A DNA stretch of 44,804 nt, taken from a virus. The stretch covers positions 1 to 44,804 of IMG/VR virus record IMGVR_UViG_3300033150_001682. One strand, given 5' to 3'. The stretch's first letter is position 1. Each line of letters begins with the position of its first letter. The position numbers and the translations under genes were made by a program. Below the pieces are notes generated by a model that did not search any database, was not told where the DNA came from, and was given only the letters and a program-made list of their open reading frames with translations. This document shows, in pieces, positions 38,348 through 44,804 of the stretch.

Positions 38348-39904
38348 ATGGACAGAGAAACTTCTCAAATTCTATCTATCTGTTCCGTTTCAACTGAGAT
38401 GGTAGCTAAGACGTTCTTCCCAGAGCGCTTTCATCTACCTTTTGCAAGGGAAGTCCATGGGAAGATCTTTGATCTCATAGATGGATCTGCTAACAAAGTA
38501 GCAATTGCAGCCCCTCGTGGTTGGGGAAAGACCTCGATAGTTGCGCTGGCTCTTATGGCCAGATATATATTATTCAGACACTGCTCGTTCATAGTCTACA
38601 TCAACAAAAGCCACGATGCTGCTAGTCTGCAGACTGAGAATCTGAGGCGTGAACTTGTAACTAACAGGATGGTCAAGTATTTCTTCGGGGACTTTAAACA
38701 AAGAGGAGTTAACAAAGCAGAATTCGACGAGGTATTCAGCAAGAAAGCTTGGGTTGCCTACAATACTCTCGTCTGGCCTCGTGGTGCTGGACAGCAGGTT
38801 CGAGGGGTGCTATTTAAGAACGATCGTCCTGGATTAATCGTAATAGATGATCTCGAGGATCCTGACAAAATAGAGAACGACGAAATAAGGGCTAGCTGGT
38901 ATCAGTGGCTATATGCAGATGTGATTAAGGCAGTTCCGAGGATAGGTGAGATGGCTAACAGATATAAGATAGTCTACATTGACACTCTAAAACATGAAGA
39001 CTCTGTGCTTCAGAAACTCCTTGACTCTCCAGAGTGGGAAAGTGTGCGCCTCGAAGCTTGCGATGATGATCTTAATCCGACTGCTCCGGAATTTATGTCC
39101 AAGGAGGACATAGAAAAAGAGTGGCAAACTCACGTTGATGCTGGGCAAACTGATGTATTCTTTCGAGAGCTGCGTAATCTCCCTATATCTACAAAAGATT
39201 CTGCTTTTCAGCAAGAATACTTCAAATACTACAATCTACCTCCAGAGCGAGGCTTCAGGGAAAATGTTGACTTGAAGTTGACAGATGCAGATGTCCAGCT
39301 CAATCAGCACATTGAAACAGTGGTGTTGCTAGACCCTGCTAAAACAGTCAAAATTCACTCTGCTGAGACAGCAATAGTAGGTGTAGGGATAGACCTCAAT
39401 AGCGCAAGGCTCTATGTCAGAGATGCAATCTCAGAAAAACTCTATCCTGACGAAATCTATAATGCTCTCTTTCAGATGGCTATCTCCCTCGATGCAAAGG
39501 TAATAGGGATTGAAGAAACATCTCTCAGCGAGTTCATCAAGCAGCCTATCAAGAATGAGATGTTCAGACGAGGGAAGTTCTTTGAACTGGTCTGGTTGAA
39601 AGCCAGAGGAGGCATGAAAGGGGAAAAAGGGAAAGCCCTCAGAATAAAGGAACTAGTTCCTTACTATCGTCAGGGCTATATTTACCATAATGCTTCATGT
39701 CAGACGATAAAAAAGTTAGAACAACAACTCTTAATGTTTCCTCGCTCAGCTCTATGGGACTTGATGGACTGTCTAGCCTATGTAATTGAGATGCTAGAGC
39801 TCGGCGAGAGATACTTTAGTCCAACCGAGGATCCTCATGACATTGAAGCTGAATACAGAGAACTAGAATACGAGGATCCTATCAGCAATTGGAGATACGC
39901 ATAA
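38348..39904 (+). CDS. Terminase large subunit
   Basis: 518 residues. Walker A APRGWGKT (55-62), Walker B LIVIDDLED (about 162-170), and the nuclease domain with LLDPAKT (about 322), then GIEETSLSEF; all expected terminase parts are there. It packages DNA into the prohead with ATP. It starts seven bases after the tailspike stop and is followed by a small membrane protein and the portal module. Confidence 0.9.
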   Translation: MDRETSQILSICSVSTEMVAKTFFPERFHLPFAREVHGKIFDLIDGSANKVAIAAPRGWGKTSIVALALMARYILFRHCSFIVYINKSHDAASLQTENLRRELVTNRMVKYFFGDFKQRGVNKAEFDEVFSKKAWVAYNTLVWPRGAGQQVRGVLFKNDRPGLIVIDDLEDPDKIENDEIRASWYQWLYADVIKAVPRIGEMANRYKIVYIDTLKHEDSVLQKLLDSPEWESVRLEACDDDLNPTAPEFMSKEDIEKEWQTHVDAGQTDVFFRELRNLPISTKDSAFQQEYFKYYNLPPERGFRENVDLKLTDADVQLNQHIETVVLLDPAKTVKIHSAETAIVGVGIDLNSARLYVRDAISEKLYPDEIYNALFQMAISLDAKVIGIEETSLSEFIKQPIKNEMFRRGKFFELVWLKARGGMKGEKGKALRIKELVPYYRQGYIYHNASCQTIKKLEQQLLMFPRSALWDLMDCLAYVIEMLELGERYFSPTEDPHDIEAEYRELEYEDPISNWRYA

Positions 39905-40083
39905 TGGCTAACGAACTATGTCATGAGCACTCTGGAGTATGTGCTAGGATAGAGAAGCTGGAGGATGATGTGAGAACACTATTCAGCAAATGGGATGGTA
40001 ATCAGAAACTGTTGTTGGGAACTTTGGTATCAACTATAACATCGCTCTTAGGTGTTATATTTCTACTGTTGAAATCAAGTTGA
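39904..40083 (+). CDS. XhlA-like small membrane protein (holin-associated)
   Basis: 59 residues from ATG 39904, overlapping the terminase stop by one base. CHEHSGVCARIEKLEDDVRTLFSKWDGN is a helical coil, then LLLGTLVSTITSLLGVIFLLLKSS is a single membrane segment, the layout of XhlA/hemolysin-type phage proteins. A second lysis-related protein here, away from the holin/endolysin pair, is unusual. Its TGA stop lies in palindromic copy 15. Confidence 0.65.
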   Translation: MANELCHEHSGVCARIEKLEDDVRTLFSKWDGNQKLLLGTLVSTITSLLGVIFLLLKSS

Positions 40084-40102
40084 TTAAATTATTTAATTAT
40101 CT
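40078..40102. repeat. 25-bp palindromic boundary element, copy 15
   Basis: Left half AGTTGATTAAA (one change), right half TTTAATTATCT. It contains the TGA stop of the XhlA-like gene and lies nine bases before the ATG at 40112. Confidence 0.9.
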
Positions 40103-40111
40103 GGTTGAGAG

Positions 40112-40903
40112 ATGGCTTTAAGACAATTCAGAATAGGCAGCTTTCCCGATGCTCTTCAATATGACGATGCAGACTATGATGCTGCCATCGAGACAGATCA
40201 CTTTATCAAGAGTACACAAGCTCCTGTGGCCAACGAAGACATGGTGCGTCTAGGTGATCTGCCAGCTGGAGCACCTAGCAACCTTGTAACTTCGGGTGCA
40301 ACCATACCTGACAATGCACTTGTTCGTGGAGATGGTGGTGGTAGAGGAATTCAGCAGGTTCCTAATGTAACAGCTGATGACAACGGGCAGTTCACTCTAG
40401 CTGGGAATGCAAGAATTAAACACCGCATCTGGATACCTGCCAACGGAATCCAAGCTGCTGGCTCTAAACCTGCATCTCTCGTAGTCGTAGGTGTATCAGT
40501 CTGTTGGGAGTTTGTGGTGACATCTGATAAGCAGATTCTGATAATATTTCCTATACCTATGGATGTTGACAGGTCTCATGATATGACTGTTCACATAGGA
40601 TGGTTCTCTGCTGACAACAACGTTACTCACGTGGCCAACTGGGAGCTCGAATATAAACTAGTCGAGCCTGATGAAGATGTAACTGGGGCTGCTGATGGAA
40701 CTCTCGATGCTTCACCTAATCCCAGTTCAACTTCTAACGGAATGGTCTTAACGTCACTCGGAGACATTACAGTTGGAGCCGACGACATAACTCTCCATGC
40801 AAACTTGATCCTGGACGTAAGCGACAGTACCATCTCATCAAGCGCTTTCCTCTCAGGCATCTGCATGGATTATGTAGCTAACAAGTTTGGAGGGGCTATC
40901 TAA
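40112..40903 (+). CDS. Structural protein, possible fibre or head decoration
   Basis: 263 residues. N-terminal linker (LRQFRIGSFPDALQYDDADYDAAIETDHFIKSTQAPVANEDMVRLGDL) with an attachment-type look, then a beta-rich C-terminal domain (TSDKQILIIFPIPMDVDRSHDMTVHIGW...). Repeated Gly/Asp turns suggest a fibre or decoration protein. The last base of its stop is the first base of the portal ATG. Confidence 0.55.
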   Translation: MALRQFRIGSFPDALQYDDADYDAAIETDHFIKSTQAPVANEDMVRLGDLPAGAPSNLVTSGATIPDNALVRGDGGGRGIQQVPNVTADDNGQFTLAGNARIKHRIWIPANGIQAAGSKPASLVVVGVSVCWEFVVTSDKQILIIFPIPMDVDRSHDMTVHIGWFSADNNVTHVANWELEYKLVEPDEDVTGAADGTLDASPNPSSTSNGMVLTSLGDITVGADDITLHANLILDVSDSTISSSAFLSGICMDYVANKFGGAI

Positions 40904-42861
40904 TGCCTTACATTGTACAAGGTGATTCTGCGGAAGTTAGAAGGGACAATTATGCTAGGTTGAACTTTGACTACGACTATCCTTACGGTCTAAACCTAGA
41001 TCCAAAATCCGACTTCCACGAATCGCTGAGATCAAAAATCTGGCAGCGTGCTTCTAACTCCCGCAAGGAAATCAGCAAGCGCTTTCCTTCATGGAATGAG
41101 ATAGATCAAGTACTGACAACTTATATTCCATTGAGTGATAAAGAGAAGAGGATTAAAGACAAGGACTCTAGGAAACCTGTCTCTATCATATTTCCTTATT
41201 CTTATAGCAACTTAGAATCTCTGTTAACTTATATGTCTCTAGCCTTCTTTCAAGATCCTATCTTCCAATATGAAGGAGTAGAGGACTCTGACACTCTCGG
41301 CGCTATGTTGATGGAGCTAGTGATCCGTCTCCACTGCATAAAGACCAAGGTACCACTAGCCCTCCACACTATCTTCCGTGATGCCTTTAGCTACGGAGTT
41401 GGAATAGGGATGCCTGGGTGGGTTAGGAGATATGGAAAGATTCCTGTGAGATCTAAGATAGTTACCGAGAGTGAACTAGGTACATCTGAGCAGGAAGACG
41501 TTCACTTCGTAGATGGACTAGTCTTCGAAGGAAACGATCTGAGCAATATAGATCCATACCTGTGGCTCCCTGATCCCTCCGTTTCTAGTGACAGAATCCA
41601 GGATGGCGAGTTCATCGGATGGATAGACCGTGACAATTACATGAATCTGCTCTCAGAAGAATCTAACAGTGGCGGAGATGTGTTCAATGTTAAATATCTA
41701 CGTGGGAAGACTGACAAGCGCTCTTCACTAGCCACTGACGAAAGTCTCAGGGAAATAAGACACGGAGGTACTTCAAAGTCAATGCGTCAAGGGATGACAT
41801 CTACTACTAATCCAGTTGATGTCATAAACCTCTACGTCACTCTCATCCCCAAAGAGTGGAATCTCGGAGATGGCGAATATCCAGAAAAATGGTTCTTTAG
41901 ACTAGCAGCAGACGATGTCATCATCACTTGCCAGAAAGCCAACTACTACCACGGTATGTACCCAGTTGCTGTTGCTAGCCCTGAGTACGATGGCTACTCA
42001 ATTACTCCAATAGGCAGACTCGAAGTCCTCTATGGACTCCAAGGAGTGCTAGACTGGTTGTTTAACTCGCACGTGGCTAATGTTAAGAAGGCCATCAATG
42101 ATATGCTGATTGTTGATCCTTATCTAGTAAACATCAACGATCTCAAAGACCCTGAACCTGGCAAGCTAATCCGTCTGCGCCGTCCAGCTTGGGGACATGG
42201 AGTTGACAAGGTTGTTCAGCAACTAGGTGTAACAGACATCACTCGTCTAAACATAGCTGACTCTGCCTACATAACTCAATGGATGGATAGGATCTCAGGT
42301 GCAGATCAATCTATGGCTGGGATGATCAGACAGACTGGCCCTGAGCGTCTAACTCGTGGAGAATTCCAGGGTACTCGAAGCAGTGCTATCTCCCGACTGC
42401 AGCGAATAGCTATGCTAATCGGCTATCAATTCATGCAGGATATAGGTACTATGTTTGCTGTTCACACTCAACAATATATGACTAAGGAAACTTTTGTAAA
42501 AATAACTGGTCGCTATGAAGATCAGCTGAAAAGTATATTCGGACCAGAAGCAACCAGAGCTCCTGTCTCTCCACTAGACTTAGCCATCAGCTATGACCTA
42601 ATAGTCAGAGACGGCTCTATCCCAGGTGGCAACTTCTCTGAAGCCTGGCTGCAGTTATTTCAAACTATAGGTTCAACTCCTGAGCTCCTAGCTCAATTTG
42701 ACATAACTCGAATTTTCATGTATATAGCACAGCAGCTGGGTGCTAAGAACGTCGAGGACTTCAAACGTAATGTTAATAGGATTCAGCCGGCTCAGATGTC
42801 AGATGAACAAGTGGTAAGGGAAGTTGAAAAAGGTAACATTGTACCTACTGAGGAGATTTAG
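40903..42861 (+). CDS. Portal protein
   Basis: 652 residues. Long helical and mixed protein placed between terminase and scaffold, as portals are. Stretches RFPSWNEIDQVLTTYIPL, FPYSYSNLESLLTYMSLAFFQDPIFQYEG and GLQGVLDWLFNSHVANVKKAINDMLIVDP, then a C-terminal helix region with AGMIRQTGPERLTRGEFQGTR, resemble portals of podoviruses. It forms the dodecameric DNA gate at the capsid vertex. Confidence 0.8.
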   Translation: MPYIVQGDSAEVRRDNYARLNFDYDYPYGLNLDPKSDFHESLRSKIWQRASNSRKEISKRFPSWNEIDQVLTTYIPLSDKEKRIKDKDSRKPVSIIFPYSYSNLESLLTYMSLAFFQDPIFQYEGVEDSDTLGAMLMELVIRLHCIKTKVPLALHTIFRDAFSYGVGIGMPGWVRRYGKIPVRSKIVTESELGTSEQEDVHFVDGLVFEGNDLSNIDPYLWLPDPSVSSDRIQDGEFIGWIDRDNYMNLLSEESNSGGDVFNVKYLRGKTDKRSSLATDESLREIRHGGTSKSMRQGMTSTTNPVDVINLYVTLIPKEWNLGDGEYPEKWFFRLAADDVIITCQKANYYHGMYPVAVASPEYDGYSITPIGRLEVLYGLQGVLDWLFNSHVANVKKAINDMLIVDPYLVNINDLKDPEPGKLIRLRRPAWGHGVDKVVQQLGVTDITRLNIADSAYITQWMDRISGADQSMAGMIRQTGPERLTRGEFQGTRSSAISRLQRIAMLIGYQFMQDIGTMFAVHTQQYMTKETFVKITGRYEDQLKSIFGPEATRAPVSPLDLAISYDLIVRDGSIPGGNFSEAWLQLFQTIGSTPELLAQFDITRIFMYIAQQLGAKNVEDFKRNVNRIQPAQMSDEQVVREVEKGNIVPTEEI

Positions 42862-43137
42862 ATGCCAGGTGTGTTTGATCCAGAGGGCCCAGGATATGAT
42901 TACGAGACAGCTATAAAGTTTGGTCTTGGCCCAGATATCACAGGACATTGGCCAAGTAGAGTTCCTCAAACTGGACTAATTTTGAAGGGCAGAAAGCACA
43001 AAACTTGGCCACTGACTGTAGAAGGGGAGAAGAAAGCTGGTTACATAATAATAAAGAGAAATGGTAGGTACTATTCACTTCCAGTAGACGATTTAACAAG
43101 AGATTTTAGATTAATGGATGAGGCACTTCGGAAATGA
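42862..43137 (+). CDS. Hypothetical protein after the portal gene
   Basis: 91 residues, starting directly after the portal stop. N-terminus PGVFDPEGPGYDYETAIKFGLGPDITGHWPSRVPQTG is the pattern of a short phage protein often located beside portals (head maturation or completion); no enzyme motif. C-terminal KKAGYIIIKRNGRYYSLPVDD is strand-rich. Confidence 0.6.
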   Translation: MPGVFDPEGPGYDYETAIKFGLGPDITGHWPSRVPQTGLILKGRKHKTWPLTVEGEKKAGYIIIKRNGRYYSLPVDDLTRDFRLMDEALRK

Positions 43138-43439
43138 TAGAAGAAACTGGAATAGTCGTCCATGCTACAAAGGCTCAGATCGAAGAATTTAAGGAATCCA
43201 TCTTGTGGAAAGACATCTGTCGAGAACTAGACTTCTGGGCTGAGGGATTTGTTAAAGAACAAGACATGATAGTAGACAATGCATCAACCAACAATCCCTC
43301 AACTGCTGCTGTCCTCCTTCACTACGGAGACATCAACGGACGTAAGAGGGCAGTTGCTTACTTCAAAAACATTCTAGACGTCTTTCTAGACGTATTGGAG
43401 GCTAAGAAAGATGACACTAGACGCAACGAAACCGACTGA
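43134..43439 (+). CDS. Hypothetical structural-module protein
   Basis: 101 residues, helical (TKAQIEEFKESILWKDICRELDFWAEGFVKEQDMIVD, then RKRAVAYFKNILDVFLDVLEAKK). It overlaps the gene before by four bases and the gene after by 29. The place suggests a small head or portal-associated protein; no family recognised. Confidence 0.55.
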   Translation: MIEETGIVVHATKAQIEEFKESILWKDICRELDFWAEGFVKEQDMIVDNASTNNPSTAAVLLHYGDINGRKRAVAYFKNILDVFLDVLEAKKDDTRRNETD

Positions 43440-43875
43440 TCAAGAGCTAGTATCAGTCCTTCCTTATTGGATAAGAAATACTAGGAGTGCAGTAAACTCA
43501 CTCATAACTGGAATAACAGAAATAACAACAACTGACTTGACCATCTCTGCAGGAGATACTGCACTCGTAATAGGCACTGATCTCACTGCTATCGCAATGG
43601 AAATCGTACTTCTGTCTGGCCTAGGAGCTGCTACAATAGACCAGATAAGAGGTGGTACTGAAGGACAACTAAAAATATTCATATTCCAGGGCAACAATGT
43701 GTCCTTCAAAGATGGCCCTAAGTCAAATGGCCAGCTCTACCTAAACCAGCTTCCTGTGCTATCTACCTTCAACGCTCAACAGGATGATGTAATAGCGTTG
43801 ATAAATATAGATGGAGACGGTTCAACCAACTACGGATATTGGAAAGAGGTCTGGAGACAGGTCTCAGTAAAATAA
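43411..43875 (+). CDS. Fibre-tip-like structural protein
   Basis: 154 residues. Strand-rich with conserved-looking ISAGDTALVIGTDLTAIAMEIVLLSGLGAATIDQIRGGTEGQLKIFIFQGNNVSFKDG...GYWKEVWRQVSVK, a layout I have seen at the C-terminal ends of phage fibres as a stand-alone head or spike-tip domain. The start overlaps the previous gene by 29 bases. It probably attaches to the head or tail surface. Confidence 0.6.
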   Translation: MTLDATKPTDQELVSVLPYWIRNTRSAVNSLITGITEITTTDLTISAGDTALVIGTDLTAIAMEIVLLSGLGAATIDQIRGGTEGQLKIFIFQGNNVSFKDGPKSNGQLYLNQLPVLSTFNAQQDDVIALINIDGDGSTNYGYWKEVWRQVSVK

Positions 43876-43894
43876 ATAACTGGAGGTTTTGAAA

Positions 43895-44509
43895 ATGCCT
43901 GATTTGAAAGACATTCAACAGGAAGTGGATGAAATGGCTAGGGCCTTAGGTGACTCGCTGGATAGCAGCACTAATGCTCCAGCAACTGATGCACCTAACA
44001 CGAGCAGTCCTTCGACAGACGCTCCAAGCACTGATGCTCCCTCAACAGATGCACCAGCAACCAGTGCACCTTCTACTGATGCACCAGCTACTGGAGCTCC
44101 AACCACCGAAGCTCCTGCTGAGGATGAGAAAGACAAGATAATCAGGGAGCTGAGGGAGAAACTTGCAGAGAAGGAAGCTGCTCCGAAAACCAAAGCTCCA
44201 AAAACCGAAGTTCCTCAAACAGAGGCTCCAATATCTGATGAGGACTTCCTCGATGGAGTTGACCTGGACGACCTCACTAGAGACCCTGCTGAGTTCAACA
44301 AGCTCCTTAACAAAATCTACAAGCGAGCTCTAGAACAAGCTAGGAGTGAGGTAAAGAGGCACAGTGAAACTGTTGTGAAAGCTATCCCTGACATAGTCAA
44401 AAACAACATAGCCATCACTGCTCGCCTCAAGCAAGTCCATGATAAGTTCTATGAAGACAATAAGGACTTAGTACCTTGGAAGAAGGTAGTAGGCTCCAAA
44501 AGTGGCTGA
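43895..44509 (+). CDS. Probable scaffolding protein with repetitive TDAP linker
   Basis: 204 residues from ATG 43895 (GGAGG upstream; an in-frame TTG six bases earlier is less likely). N-terminal helix, then a low-complexity block of about a dozen TDAP(S/A) repeats (about residues 26-80), then a charged coiled coil (KIIRELREKLAEKEAA) and acidic helical C-terminus. Helical, charged, disordered proteins between portal and capsid genes are usually scaffolds that guide capsid assembly. The assignment rests on position and composition. Confidence 0.6.
   Translation: MPDLKDIQQEVDEMARALGDSLDSSTNAPATDAPNTSSPSTDAPSTDAPSTDAPATSAPSTDAPATGAPTTEAPAEDEKDKIIRELREKLAEKEAAPKTKAPKTEVPQTEAPISDEDFLDGVDLDDLTRDPAEFNKLLNKIYKRALEQARSEVKRHSETVVKAIPDIVKNNIAITARLKQVHDKFYEDNKDLVPWKKVVGSKSG
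43971..44123. repeat. Degenerate 12-bp tandem repeats in the scaffold gene
   Basis: Repeated codon blocks for T-D-A-P plus a Ser/Ala/Thr, unit 12-15 bases. They give a disordered linker and could vary in copy number between relatives. Confidence 0.8.
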
Positions 44510-44678
44510 GGAAGCTCGTAAACGATTAGAGCTTCACAAGAAAGCTCAAACTGAGTCCAACGAACCTCCTCCTAAACTTCCTCGCAAGAAAGGAGGACCA
44601 AGACAAACTACTAAACCCAACACTGATCCATTGCTAGATGAACTTTCTGAAATGGACAAGGCGTTGGAACTAGACTAA
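44502..44678 (+). CDS. Small basic protein between scaffold and capsid
   Basis: 58 residues from a GTG at 44502 that overlaps the scaffold stop. The product begins VAEEARKRLELHKKAQTESN (initiator read as Met), followed by EPPPKLPRKKGGPRQTTKP and ends LDELSEMDKALELD. Charged and disordered. It may be a second scaffold or a decoration helper; a frameshift extension of the scaffold protein is another option because the genes overlap by eight bases. Confidence 0.5.
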   Translation: MAEEARKRLELHKKAQTESNEPPPKLPRKKGGPRQTTKPNTDPLLDELSEMDKALELD

Positions 44679-44693
44679 TCGGAGGTAGTGAAT

Positions 44694-44804
44694 ATGTTAG
44701 AGGATAGATTTGCTCAACACGATAAGATCCCAGGGGATAAGTTCGTTAATCCCACAGCTGACTACACCATGCGTGTCTGGGACTACGTGGTTCGTCCAGC
44801 TGCA
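44694..44804 (+). CDS. Probable major capsid protein, 3' end cut by window edge
   Basis: ATG 44694 follows a GGAGG. The first 37 residues (MLEDRFAQHDKIPGDKF..., then YTMRVWDYVVRPAA) are in view. The order portal, scaffold, this gene is the usual place for the major capsid protein. Not enough sequence is in view for a family match. Confidence 0.5.
   Translation, partial: MLEDRFAQHDKIPGDKFVNPTADYTMRVWDYVVRPAA

Noticed and set aside
1169-40102. CRISPR array or direct-repeat array reading of the dispersed palindromes
   Set aside because: Spacing is irregular over kilobases, genes lie between copies, and no spacer-sized units are present.
1-44804. Lysogeny module (integrase, repressor, att site)
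   Set aside because: No tyrosine or serine recombinase motif and no Cro/CI pair was seen; HTH/RHH proteins present do not form such a module.

Overview
The window is most of a virulent-looking tailed-phage genome, probably a short-tailed (podovirus-like) phage. Three blocks support this. Left (1-8.9 kb, + strand): late tail or ejection genes ending in an 1884-residue internal virion protein. Middle (8.9-30.0 kb, - strand): replication, nucleotide metabolism and many small early proteins. Right (30.3-44.8 kb, + strand): an HTH protein, endolysin, holin, a glycosyltransferase and methyltransferase cluster, a tailspike, the large terminase, the portal, a probable scaffold and the start of a probable capsid gene. 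The gene order suggests the right end leads back to the left end through capsid and tail genes outside the window. I see no integrase, repressor pair or att site. Promoters are good sigma-70 type (TTGACA / TATAAT-like) and ribosome sites are GGAGG-like, so the host is a bacterium with ordinary signals; I cannot name it.

Replication and metabolism: a uracil-DNA-glycosylase/3'-5' exonuclease/family A DNA polymerase fusion, a DUF3987-like P-loop ATPase, a Sak4-like P-loop ATPase, an SSB-like protein, a PD-(D/E)XK nuclease, an ATP-dependent DNA ligase, a HIRAN protein, dCMP deaminase, a MazG-like hydrolase, a stand-alone TSCPD (ribonucleotide-reductase accessory) domain, and a ParB/HTH/DNA-methyltransferase fusion. 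A UDP-sulfoquinovose-synthase-like enzyme sits among them and may feed the glycosyltransferases of the right arm.

The most unusual feature is a 25-bp near-palindrome with half sites AGATRATTAAA and TTTAATYATCT. It occurs at least 16 times across 39 kb, nearly always at a gene or operon boundary. It carries stop codons in most or all reading frames on both strands and often supplies the stop codon, and sometimes the last residues, of the gene next to it. At two divergently oriented sigma-70 promoters it lies at exactly the same distance upstream (25 bp before the -35 box). Its palindromic form, dispersion and coexistence with a ParB-like DNA-binding methyltransferase make it the best candidate for an undescribed regulatory, partition or module-boundary system.

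Other notable items are a 200-nt tRNA-like RNA with a tRNA acceptor stem and T-arm but a greatly expanded interior, a promoter / leader ORF / intrinsic terminator arrangement before the gene at 26 kb, two self-contained single-gene transcription units on the early strand, and a tailspike that begins with a Sec-type signal peptide.
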